Counted from the first letter of the stretch, positions 1-5,406 are shown. The stretch: DNA of 7,107 nucleotides from Ignavibacteriales bacterium (GCA_003560935.1 PWJF01000468.1:1-7107), one strand, 5' to 3'. Notes: generated by a model not told the origin, from the sequence alone. Numbers and translations: made by a program.

Positions 1-869
1 TGATCGGCTGTCACGGACAAACCGTGTATCATCGCCCCGGTAAAGACCGCAGATACGGTAAACGTTTCGGCGCGACATTACAGATCGGCGATCCCTCAAC
101 ACTTGCTGTATTGACCGGAATACCGGTCGTCGGTAACTTCCGGTCTGCCGATATAGCGCTCGGCGGACAGGGCGCCCCGATTGTTCCGTATGCCGACTAT
201 CTCATGTACCGCGATACATATAAAACACGTTTGCTGCTCAACATCGGAGGGATCGCGAATTTTACTTTTCTCCCCCGTAAAACAACTCCGTCACGCGTAA
301 TTGCGTTTGATACCGGTCCGGGCAATATGGTCATCGATTCGTTAATGAAAGAGTACTTCGGTAAGAACTTTGATAATAACGGATCAACCGCACGCAAAGG
401 TACGGCAAACAAGTCGTTGTTCATGAAATTAATACAGCACCCATACCTGCAACGCAAACCGCCAAAGTCAACAGGACGGGAAGAGTTCGGCGAGCGGTTC
501 CTGAAAAAACTCAAGCAATATATTCCGGCCGGATGTTCCAAAGAGGATGTTATCGCAACGGTTTCTGAGTTCACCGCCTGGTCGATTTTCTATTCCTATT
601 CGCAGTTCATTACCGGGAAAAAACCCGTTGATGAGGTGATCGTGAGCGGTGGCGGAGCAAGAAACAGATATATGATGGAGGCACTCGATGAATATTTCGA
701 ATCGGCCGAAGTAATGACCTCGGATGAAGCCGGATTGCCGGTCGAAGCTAAGGAGGCAGCGTGCTTCGCCGTCATCGCTAATGAAACCATCGACGGAAAA
801 TCGGGGAATTTGCCCTCGGTAACGGGTGCTTCCGGGAGAGTACCTCTCGGATTGTTGGCATTCCCGTAG
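1..869 (+). CDS. anmK: Anhydro-N-acetylmuramic acid kinase, 5'-truncated by the window edge
   Basis: Cytoplasmic sugar kinase of cell-wall recycling. The family phosphorylates and hydrolyses 1,6-anhydro-MurNAc with ATP to give MurNAc-6-phosphate. The reading frame is already open at base 3 and reads IGCHGQTVYHRPG, which matches the family's conserved SHGQT stretch. A GTG at 24 is therefore an internal Val and the true start lies left of the window. About 288 residues are visible of a usual 370-400. Other family marks are FGATLQIGDPS, LLLNIGGIANFT, the catalytic-region motif AFDTGPGNMVID (Asp codon at 309), VSGGGARNRYMM near the C terminus, PVEAKEAACFA and the terminal GNLPSVTGASG. There are no internal lesions, and the gene ends at TAG. 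The next gene starts 42 bp downstream on the same strand, so co-transcription is possible, although that gene is not obviously related in function. The family call is secure. Confidence 0.96.
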   Translation, partial: IGCHGQTVYHRPGKDRRYGKRFGATLQIGDPSTLAVLTGIPVVGNFRSADIALGGQGAPIVPYADYLMYRDTYKTRLLLNIGGIANFTFLPRKTTPSRVIAFDTGPGNMVIDSLMKEYFGKNFDNNGSTARKGTANKSLFMKLIQHPYLQRKPPKSTGREEFGERFLKKLKQYIPAGCSKEDVIATVSEFTAWSIFYSYSQFITGKKPVDEVIVSGGGARNRYMMEALDEYFESAEVMTSDEAGLPVEAKEAACFAVIANETIDGKSGNLPSVTGASGRVPLGLLAFP

Positions 870-911
870 AGAGTGGAAATGTATTATGCAATTTATTAAT
901 TTACAGGTACT

Positions 912-1445
912 ATGATTGGCAGATACTTGATCGGGTTACTACTTGCCCTATTTGCCGGTTCATCCGGAGATGCACAAATCATACTGAGAAATCTCGTCCA
1001 GAATCCTTCGTTTGAGTATACCGGCAAGGATACTGTCAGGGAGCGGCCCGACGAATCCTGGACATTCAAGGCCGACACTGAATCGGTGACCGGACATGCA
1101 ACCGCAAGCAGGGCGATCGATGGTTTCCGTTCGTTTTTAATACGGGCGGAAGACGGCAGAGGATATCTTGAAAGCGATCCCTTTGATGTGAAGCGCTTTG
1201 AATGGTACCTGCTCAGCTATGGTGTATGCGGTGACGGCAAAATCCAAACCGAAGTACGCTGGTGGCGGGATGAAAACGACTCGCTTACCCTGATCGATAG
1301 CGAATATCTCGATATCATTACGGCATCCGACAACTGGAGTGTCCCGGAATTTAATGTAACTGCACCCCGAAGAGCTTCGGCTGCTTCAATCCGTTTCACC
1401 GTATTTGACGGACAGGCGTGGATTGATGATGTACGGTTCAGATAA
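912..1445 (+). CDS. Small secreted protein with carbohydrate-binding-module-like pattern
   Basis: This 177-residue protein probably works outside the cytoplasm. Residues 1-21 form a signal peptide: Arg4, a hydrophobic core LIGLLLALFAG, and a likely cut after GDA (before Q22). The mature part opens with NLVQNPSFEYTG (residues 27-38) and closes with AWIDDVRFR. A 'N-x-SFE ... W ... IDDV' layout is typical of galactose-binding-like jelly-roll domains such as the CBM4/9 group, so a beta-sandwich that binds sugar or sits on the cell surface is a reasonable inference. No catalytic domain accompanies it. The start is ATG 912, because the signal peptide begins there and a weak AGG lies 4 nt upstream. 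It sits 42 bp after anmK and 63 bp before the DUF2279 gene. It could equally be a lineage-specific lipid- or protein-binding envelope factor; I do not recognise a named family. Confidence 0.75.
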   Translation: MIGRYLIGLLLALFAGSSGDAQIILRNLVQNPSFEYTGKDTVRERPDESWTFKADTESVTGHATASRAIDGFRSFLIRAEDGRGYLESDPFDVKRFEWYLLSYGVCGDGKIQTEVRWWRDENDSLTLIDSEYLDIITASDNWSVPEFNVTAPRRASAASIRFTVFDGQAWIDDVRFR

Positions 1446-1508
1446 CGCAGTGAAACAAAAGCAAAATTACGTGCCGGCAAAATGATTTATAGTATAATAA
1501 AGGGAATT

Positions 1509-2525
1509 ATGAGAACATCATTAAATTTAATTATCATTTTGCTGTTTCTCATTCCTGTCACGGTCTTTTCACAATCAAGTGCGGACAGCGGGGTAATTGG
1601 AAAACCTTCCATGTATTCATTGCATTCAGTGAAGCTGCAGCCTATTCCGGCAGATTATAAATATAGCGGTTACCGGCCCGCTACGATCCGTCCCGCTCAA
1701 CCCACTATTTCATCCGATTGGAAAATGCCGGAACATGTGAAATATTTCTATCGTCAGAACACCCCCAATCCGTCGCGGGTAGCAATATTGGGCAGCGTAA
1801 CAATCGCATCAGGATTCGCTATAAACCATCAGATGCGTAATGCCTGGTGGAGCGGCAATCGCGGTCCGTTCCATTTTCGCGAAGCGTTTGAGTATGCGCG
1901 TAATCTCGATAAACTCGGACATGTCTACGGGGGATATCTGGCAAGTTTTATCTTTTACCGGATGACGAACTGGACCGGGATAAATGAATCGCGGGCAGTC
2001 TGGTACGGTGCATCGCTCGGATTCTTATTTCAGTTATATGTTGAAACGCAGGACGGATTCTCAACGCGATGGGGTTTCGAGCGATGGGATGCAATCGGCG
2101 ATTTTTTAGGAGCGGCGCTGTTTGTCGCGCGATACCACTTCGAACCGTTACAATATTTTCAGATGAAGTTCAGTTATCTGCCCTCAGAAAACTTTAGAGC
2201 TCGACGCGATGCACGGGACGTAGAAAACTGGATCGACGATTACGAAGGACATACGTACTGGGTATCGTTTCGCGCCGGAGAGTTCGCACATGACCGGTTT
2301 AGCGCACCGTCGTGGCTGCGGTTGTTTAATATCGCAGGAGGCTGGTCGTTGGGACCGAATCGTGACCATACCGAATTCTACCTCGGCCTTGATTGGAACT
2401 TCGAAGCGTTACCGGGAAACAACTGGCTGCTGCGTCGATTGTGGGAGGGATTTGATCATATTCGTTTCCCCGCTCCTGCAGTCAGGATTCGACCTGATGG
2501 GGTGTGGTATGGGATATATATATAA
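1509..2525 (+). CDS. DUF2279 family envelope protein (YfiM-like)
   Basis: This 338-residue protein of unknown function has the layout of DUF2279 proteins in Bacteroidota relatives. Residues 1-21 are a signal peptide (MRTSLN, hydrophobic core IIILLFLIPVTVF, cut before Q22). The DUF2279 core spans roughly residues 90-215. Its marks are DKLGHVYGGY (134-143), ETQDGF (179-184) and RWGFERWDAIGDFLGA (187-202), separated by short hydrophobic spans. The C-terminal part includes ENWIDDYEGHTYWVSF and ends with FPAPAVRIRPDGVWYGIYI, also typical of the longer family members. An in-frame ATG at 1482 would add nine residues. I chose ATG 1509 because it gives a clean signal peptide and AGGGA lies 3 nt upstream; a TATAAT at 1493-1498 also lies between the two candidates. 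It converges on the methyltransferase gene with only 28 bp between the stop codons. No enzymatic role is known for the family. Confidence 0.85.
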   Translation: MRTSLNLIIILLFLIPVTVFSQSSADSGVIGKPSMYSLHSVKLQPIPADYKYSGYRPATIRPAQPTISSDWKMPEHVKYFYRQNTPNPSRVAILGSVTIASGFAINHQMRNAWWSGNRGPFHFREAFEYARNLDKLGHVYGGYLASFIFYRMTNWTGINESRAVWYGASLGFLFQLYVETQDGFSTRWGFERWDAIGDFLGAALFVARYHFEPLQYFQMKFSYLPSENFRARRDARDVENWIDDYEGHTYWVSFRAGEFAHDRFSAPSWLRLFNIAGGWSLGPNRDHTEFYLGLDWNFEALPGNNWLLRRLWEGFDHIRFPAPAVRIRPDGVWYGIYI

Positions 2526-2553
2526 GTAGATAATAAAGATCTCTCAATTGTTC

Positions 2554-3234
2554 TCATACTACTCCCGGTATAAAACGCTTTGTTCTACTTGCATATTCCT
2601 CATATTCCTCACCGAACTCCATCTTTGCCATCTGTTCCTCCTTCTTCGCAAGCCAGACATAGGCGCCGATGAGCACCGGCCATAAGATCAATGTAATTAC
2701 TGAGGGCCAGTGTAAAATCCATCCGAACGTAAACAGCATAATTCCCGTATACTGCGGATGACGAATATATCGGTAAAGTCCCTTGGTCACTAACCCATCG
2801 GCTCTATGAATTTGCTTCCAGCCAATTCCTATCAGCACAATGCCGAAGATACTGAATGCCGTGCCGACGGAAGCGGGCCAGTGCCCGAGTGCTCTGAAAT
2901 ACTCGCCGGCAATTACGGGGATATTGACAAGCGGGGAGAGGAGAAACAACAGGAGGGGCCAGCCGAACATCTCCGTCATTAAAGCAATGGCAAACGCAAT
3001 AAAAGGTGTCTGTGATTTCCAGACATTTTTTGTCGGTTTTCTGTACGGAAGCAGCGCAAGAAAAGCAAGAACTATAAAGATATTTAAAATAATTAACCCG
3101 GTTTGCCCGAACGTATTGCGTATCCACCGGATCGTCGCCGGAGGACCGTGGTGCGGAACGACCTCGATACCGTACAGGATAACAAACAGCAGTAATCCGC
3201 TGAATCCGATAATGGGAAGTGTCTTTGATTTCAT
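2554..3234 (-). CDS. Integral-membrane methyltransferase, ICMT/phospholipid methyltransferase-like
   Basis: This 226-residue inner-membrane protein resembles bacterial proteins annotated as isoprenylcysteine carboxyl methyltransferase family (COG2020-like). Hydrophobic spans lie at about residues 6-26, 46-63, 77-101, 121-138 and 165-195. The C-terminal SAM-binding signature is clear: GLVTKGLYRYIRHPQYTG (147-164), then a hydrophobic hairpin, then EEQMAKMEFGEEYEEYASR and RFIPG at the end. In this superfamily the RHPxYxG motif and the downstream Glu/Tyr-rich helix bind S-adenosylmethionine. Bacteria usually lack prenylated CaaX proteins, so the real acceptor is unknown; a lipid or a small lipophilic molecule is likelier. 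Start choice: a TTG at 3246 would add four residues, but ATG 3234 is preferred and no Shine-Dalgarno site precedes either. The gene diverges from the toxin-antitoxin locus. The family is well supported; the substrate cannot be told. Confidence 0.85.
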   Translation of the reverse strand: MKSKTLPIIGFSGLLLFVILYGIEVVPHHGPPATIRWIRNTFGQTGLIILNIFIVLAFLALLPYRKPTKNVWKSQTPFIAFAIALMTEMFGWPLLLFLLSPLVNIPVIAGEYFRALGHWPASVGTAFSIFGIVLIGIGWKQIHRADGLVTKGLYRYIRHPQYTGIMLFTFGWILHWPSVITLILWPVLIGAYVWLAKKEEQMAKMEFGEEYEEYASRTKRFIPGVV

Positions 3235-3242
3235 AGGTCTAA

Positions 3243-3271
3243 ACAATACTTAAAATTTGAGAAATAGTCAA
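3243..3271 (-). promoter_or_regulatory. Candidate sigma70-like promoter of the methyltransferase gene
   Basis: On the minus strand, TTGACT (3266-3271, 5 of 6 consensus bases) is followed by exactly 17 bp and then TATTGT (3243-3248, 4 of 6). Transcription would start near 3236, almost at ATG 3234, giving a nearly leaderless mRNA. This agrees with the missing Shine-Dalgarno site and argues against the TTG start at 3246. FCB bacteria often use a different consensus (TTTG ... TAnnTTTG), so a chance match in AT-rich DNA is a real alternative. Confidence 0.3.
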
Positions 3272-3277
3272 AACAAT

Positions 3278-3306
3278 TTGTATTAATCAATCTAGTTTAT
3301 TAAACT
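3278..3306 (+). promoter_or_regulatory. Candidate promoter of the toxin-antitoxin operon
   Basis: TTGTAT (3278-3283), a 17-bp spacer and TAAACT (3301-3306, 4 of 6 consensus bases) form a weak sigma70-like pair. Transcription would start near 3313, giving a leader of about 15 nt before the TTG start at 3328. The -10 element lies inside the right arm of the palindrome at 3292-3308, which is where an autorepressor site would be expected. Support is positional only. Confidence 0.25.
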
Positions 3307-3308
3307 AG
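3292..3308. promoter_or_regulatory. 17-bp palindromic operator upstream of the antitoxin
   Basis: CTAGTTTATTAAACTAG is a perfect inverted repeat: 8-bp arms (3292-3299 and 3301-3308) around a single central base. It lies 19 bp before the antitoxin start. Phd/YefM-family antitoxins bind palindromes in their own promoter as dimers, and the toxin acts as co-repressor. This is therefore the likely autoregulatory operator of the locus. The identification rests on symmetry and position, not on a known binding consensus. Confidence 0.6.
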
Positions 3309-3327
3309 TTACATGAAGAAAAACTAA

Positions 3328-3570
3328 TTGCATACCGTTGCGTTATTTGATGCAAAAACGCATCTCTCAAAGCTTTTGGAAAAAGTGCAGTCGGGGAACG
3401 TCATAACCATTACCAAACGCGGAATACCGGTAGCACAGCTTATTCCCTATAAGGAACAAAGTAACAACGAAGAGATATCCGGTCTTTTAAAAGACGTTGA
3501 AAGCATCCGAAAAAATATCAAAAGTAAAGTCAATATTCGCCAATCCATTAGAGAGGGCCGCAGATATTGA
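3328..3570 (+). CDS. Phd/YefM-family antitoxin, TTG start
   Basis: This 80-residue antitoxin of a type II toxin-antitoxin pair should bind DNA with its N-terminal domain and neutralise a PIN-family RNase with its C-terminal tail. Residues 1-40 give the family pattern: TVALFDAKTHLSKLLEKV, then the hairpin ITITKRGIPVAQLIP. Residues 43-80 form the charged, probably disordered or helical toxin-binding tail. The start is unusual. TTG 3328 aligns with the Met of typical members (M-x-TVALFDAKTH), and the codon directly upstream is an in-frame TAA (3325-3327), so no longer form is possible. An A-rich GAAGAAA at 3315-3321 is the only ribosome-binding candidate. The stop overlaps the toxin start by 4 nt (TTGA, 3567-3570), the usual coupling for such pairs. 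The antitoxin frame is intact, although the toxin is not. Confidence 0.9.
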   Translation: MHTVALFDAKTHLSKLLEKVQSGNVITITKRGIPVAQLIPYKEQSNNEEISGLLKDVESIRKNIKSKVNIRQSIREGRRY

Positions 3571-3848
3571 CCATTGTTGTCGACTGTTCATTTTCTTCAT
3601 TCTTATTTCTGCCCGATGAAAGATCTGATGCGGTACAGAAATATTATATAGAAAAACATCTTGACGGGATTCAGATGATTGTGCCGGTAGTGTGAAAGAT
3701 TTTGTCGATCGCGCACGATTATACCATCTCTGCGTACGATGCCGTCTATCTTGAAGCAGCGATACGAAATCATGCTGCTCTGGCGACGCTTGATAAAACA
3801 TTATCGCAGATTGCAGTCAAAGCCGGAATACAGATTGTAAACATGTAA
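3567..3848 (+). pseudogene. PIN-domain toxin (VapC-like), broken by deletion and in-frame stop
   Basis: Remnant of the RNase partner of the upstream antitoxin. From TTG 3567 the frame reads MTIVVDCS, LFLPDERSDAVQKYY and GIQMIVPVV, then meets TGA at 3693-3695. In the same frame it continues KILSIAHDYTISAYDAVYLE, then HAALATLDKTLSQIAVKAG, and ends at TAA 3846-3848. Both halves match the two ends of a PIN domain. The first conserved acidic residue (D6) and the later AYDA and TLDK aspartates are present. The central part is absent: the W-W-Y-E-[IL] helix with the second catalytic acid and the following helices. Only 92 residues are coded instead of about 130, so roughly 35-45 codons were deleted. 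The TGA can be explained as the junction of a Trp codon cut after TG with the A preceding AAGATT. Neither fragment should be an active nuclease. Confidence 0.85.
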
Positions 3849-3852
3849 ACAT
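3837..3852. repeat. 8-bp tandem duplication GTAAACAT x2
   Basis: GTAAACAT occurs twice in direct succession, followed by GT. The repeat supplies the stop codon of the toxin remnant (TAA 3846-3848) and the first two bases of the next gene's ATG (3851-3853). Without one copy, the toxin frame would read straight into the export-protein gene. It may be a replication-slippage product or chance. Confidence 0.6.
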
Positions 3853-4327
3853 GTGGGAATACATCCTCATCTTCATCCTCTCCGCCACACCCTGGATCGA
3901 AATACTCTTCGTGATTCCTCCAGCCATTGCCGCGGGATTACATCCCATTTCGGTAGCAACGGTCTCGTTCGTTGGAAACTTTCTACCCATCGTCGGCATT
4001 GTATATTTTTATGAAAAATGGGGACGATGGCGATTAACCGGGAAAAACAAAAACAACATTCATCAGGACGGACAGAGTTATGAAAGACAAGAATCACGGA
4101 GAAAAAAGGTGGGTCGAAAGATCTGGGATAAATACGGTCTGCCCGGATTAGCGCTTCTTGCACCGGTCGTGACCGGGGTTCATCTCGCCGTAATCATTGC
4201 ACTGCTCTCCCGTTCACCCCGTGCTTCGATCGTATTCTGGATGTTCTGGAGTCTTGTAATCTGGACGGTCATTCTCACTGCAAGTACATATTACGGACTC
4301 GATTTCCTCGGACTGAAATTTGAATAA
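3851..4327 (+). CDS. Putative small multidrug export family membrane protein
   Basis: This 158-residue inner-membrane protein matches the layout of the putative small multi-drug export family (COG2426-like). The family is named from limited evidence, and no substrate is assured. The N-terminal half has two hydrophobic spans: residues 4-30, including WIEILFVIPPAIAAGL with the family's Glu and Pro-Pro features, and 33-54. A basic, polar cytoplasmic loop follows (about 55-93, rich in Lys, Arg, Gln and Asn). After it come KYGLPGLALLAPVVTGVHLA (94-113) and a last pair of spans to residue 150. The 'KYG-x-x-GL' entry to the third span is the best family mark. ATG 3851 begins 2 nt after the toxin-remnant stop and has no Shine-Dalgarno site, so translation may depend on read-through from upstream ribosomes; this is inference. 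The polar loop looks long and less conserved. Confidence 0.7.
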   Translation: MWEYILIFILSATPWIEILFVIPPAIAAGLHPISVATVSFVGNFLPIVGIVYFYEKWGRWRLTGKNKNNIHQDGQSYERQESRRKKVGRKIWDKYGLPGLALLAPVVTGVHLAVIIALLSRSPRASIVFWMFWSLVIWTVILTASTYYGLDFLGLKFE

Positions 4328-4329
4328 CC

Positions 4330-4434
4330 TCATTCTCCTTCTTCGCGGGTCAGATATGATAATAGAAAAGCGAGGGCGATGATAGCCGCCGGAAGAAGAG
4401 AGAGTATGAGATATGCGGGGATGAAATTATCCAT
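4330..4434 (-). CDS. 34-residue single-span membrane peptide
   Basis: A small open frame of 34 codons plus TGA starts at ATG 4434, inside the last codons of the upstream minus-strand gene (8-nt overlap at AATGGATAA). The product begins MDNFIPAYLILSLLP, continues with a hydrophobic stretch AAIIALAFLLSYL and ends TREEGE, so it is one transmembrane helix (about residues 6-28) with a short charged tail. The overlap suggests translation coupled to the 62-residue gene. Its stop lies 2 bp from the convergent stop of the export-protein gene at 4327. There is no strong Shine-Dalgarno site (GAG close to the ATG). I do not recognise a family. The clean span with polar ends and the overlap favour a real gene, but so short a frame could be chance. 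Confidence 0.45.
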   Translation of the reverse strand: MDNFIPAYLILSLLPAAIIALAFLLSYLTREEGE

Positions 4435-4615
4435 TTTCTCGCGATTTCAATGACGGGTTTGCTTTGTTCAATTCCTCATATAATTCCTGCCACTCCTGAA
4501 GCCGTTGTATTCGTTGGGTCGGGGTCCGTTTCAGGTTTGCAATAAGCAAAGAGATATCGATACCATACTCGCGTGCAGCTTCGACGGCATCGATATCCTC
4601 GTTGTCTCTTTTCAT
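4427..4615 (-). CDS. Small soluble conserved-looking protein, 62 residues
   Basis: This short acidic-basic protein is predicted to be helical and cytoplasmic. It opens MKRDNEDIDAVEAAREYGID, continues ISLLIANLKRTPTQRIQRLQ and ends with EWQELYEELNKA and a polar tail. The pattern 'D-A-x-x-A-A-x-x-YGID-x-x-L-L-x-x-N-L-x-x-TP-x-x-R-I' resembles small proteins I recall from many bacteria, often beside nucleotidyltransferase-like or other accessory genes, possibly as an antitoxin-like partner. That link is memory-based and unproven here, because no such partner is adjacent. ATG 4615 is chosen over a GTG at 4624 because AAGGTG sits 6 nt upstream of it. It overlaps the 34-residue membrane peptide gene by 8 nt. 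Confidence 0.75.
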   Translation of the reverse strand: MKRDNEDIDAVEAAREYGIDISLLIANLKRTPTQRIQRLQEWQELYEELNKANPSLKSRENG

Positions 4616-4621
4616 AGTTAT

Positions 4622-4627
4622 CACCTT
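4622..4627 (-). promoter_or_regulatory. Ribosome binding site of the 62-residue gene
   Basis: AAGGTG on the minus strand, 6 nt before ATG 4615. It decides the start: the GTG at 4622-4624 lies inside this site and is better read as part of it than as an initiation codon. Confidence 0.6.
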
Positions 4628-4655
4628 GTCACAATATATAGCCGCGAATATAAAA

Positions 4656-4687
4656 AATCAATATAGCGTTTGGTTCCGGAATTGATT
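4656..4687. repeat. Inverted repeat between divergent genes
   Basis: AATCAAT (4656-4662) and ATTGATT (4681-4687) are 7-bp perfect arms around an 18-nt spacer. They lie in the 130-bp AT-rich gap between the minus-strand small gene and the plus-strand four-span protein. The arms could be a bipartite regulator site serving one or both genes. Arms this short and AT-rich may be chance. Confidence 0.3.
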
Positions 4688-4745
4688 ATATTTTCATCCA
4701 ATTCATCTTCACGACGTAATAATATAGAAAGAGAGTGTTTTGATT

Positions 4746-5123
4746 ATGCCTAAACTTGCAACGGTACTTGGAATTATTTTTATAATACTCGGGTTGTTCG
4801 CCTATTTCGGATTGCGTGCCGAGAGCGTTACCGCCTTGATCCCCGCCTTTTTCGGTGTTCCGTTCTTAATCCTCGGACTTCTCGGACAAAAAGAGAATCT
4901 GCGGAAACACGCGATGCACGCTGCCGCTGCTCTTGCGCTCATCGGCTTCTTGGGGACGGTGCGCGGCCTTATCCAATTTTTTTCGATGCTGGGCGGAACA
5001 GAGTTCGAACGGTCGGCCGCGATTACCGTGCAGGCATTAATGTCAATACTCTGTTTGATTTTCGTAATACTCGCCGTAAAATCGTTCATCGATGCACGGA
5101 AAGCTCAAAAAAATATGGCGTGA
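4746..5123 (+). CDS. Four-span membrane protein of unknown function
   Basis: This 125-residue inner-membrane protein has four hydrophobic spans at about residues 4-23, 27-47, 56-80 and 91-114, and a basic C-terminal tail (DARKAQKNMA). Distinctive stretches are MPKLATVLG at the start, SVTALIPAFFGVPFLILGLL (27-46), RKHAMHAAAALALIGFLGT (53-71) and VKSFIDARK. I have seen this arrangement in uncharacterised proteins of several phyla, but it has no function or symbol that I can give. No catalytic residues stand out; a small polar-lined bundle or a structural membrane factor is possible. A TTG at 4740 would add two residues. ATG 4746 is preferred because it gives the plain MPKLA start, although the purine-rich GAAAGAGAG upstream is a rather distant ribosome site (about 10 nt). 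It stands alone, diverging from the small-gene pair and followed by a long non-coding gap. Confidence 0.8.
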   Translation: MPKLATVLGIIFIILGLFAYFGLRAESVTALIPAFFGVPFLILGLLGQKENLRKHAMHAAAALALIGFLGTVRGLIQFFSMLGGTEFERSAAITVQALMSILCLIFVILAVKSFIDARKAQKNMA

Positions 5124-5227
5124 AAATCGTGTAACTTATTGATATTAAACACGTTACGCTATTTCCAGATTGACGATTTAATGCTATTATTCTCTTGTTT
5201 TTTCGGTTTTTCTTAATTAGATTGTTT

Positions 5228-5241
5228 TATCTTTAAAGATA
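5228..5241. promoter_or_regulatory. 14-bp perfect palindrome, possible regulator site
   Basis: TATCTTTAAAGATA is fully self-complementary and lies 174 bp upstream of the receptor start. Uptake receptors of this type are commonly regulated, so an operator is plausible. No regulator gene is visible nearby, and the sequence fits no binding consensus that I can name with confidence. Confidence 0.35.
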
Positions 5242-5400
5242 TCCCATTGAATGTGCATATAGGCTTTCCTGTCGTAGATACAATGTTTTTATTATCGGAC
5301 ATATGTATTATTCACACGTAGAATTTTGATGCATCGCTTTTATAGTATGGGGTATCATATTATTTTCCACAATACTAACCAACCAATATACACTAACTGT

Positions 5401-5406
5401 AAGGAG
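5401..5406 (+). promoter_or_regulatory. Strong ribosome binding site of the receptor gene
   Basis: AAGGAG sits 8 nt before ATG 5415. It is the best Shine-Dalgarno site in the window, where most other genes have weak ones or none. It fixes the receptor start and suggests high translation. Confidence 0.85.

Noticed and set aside
24..869. GTG at 24 as the start of anmK
   Set aside because: The conserved IGCHGQT motif is encoded in frame just upstream, so the gene enters from outside the window and this GTG is an internal valine.
1482..1508. Upstream ATG at 1482 as the start of the DUF2279 gene
   Set aside because: It has no ribosome site, adds nine residues before an otherwise clean signal peptide, and AGGGA favours 1509.
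2290..2529. 79-codon plus-strand frame inside the DUF2279 gene
   Set aside because: Its product is Cys/Arg-rich with no recognisable pattern, and it lies wholly inside a gene with clear family motifs; it is a shadow frame.
2840..3253. 137-codon plus-strand frame opposite the methyltransferase
   Set aside because: It is the antisense of a strongly supported membrane protein, with no domain or ribosome site.
3487..3801. 104-codon minus-strand frame across the toxin remnant
   Set aside because: It is antisense to both antitoxin and toxin sequence that shows clear family motifs; no recognisable product.
3873..4163. 96-codon minus-strand frame opposite the export protein
   Set aside because: Composition is that of an antisense shadow, and the plus strand encodes a coherent membrane protein.
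5129..5159. Hairpin after the four-span protein gene as an intrinsic terminator
   Set aside because: The stem is 7 bp including a G-U pair, has a 17-nt loop and is AT-rich, and no T-run follows; too weak to call.
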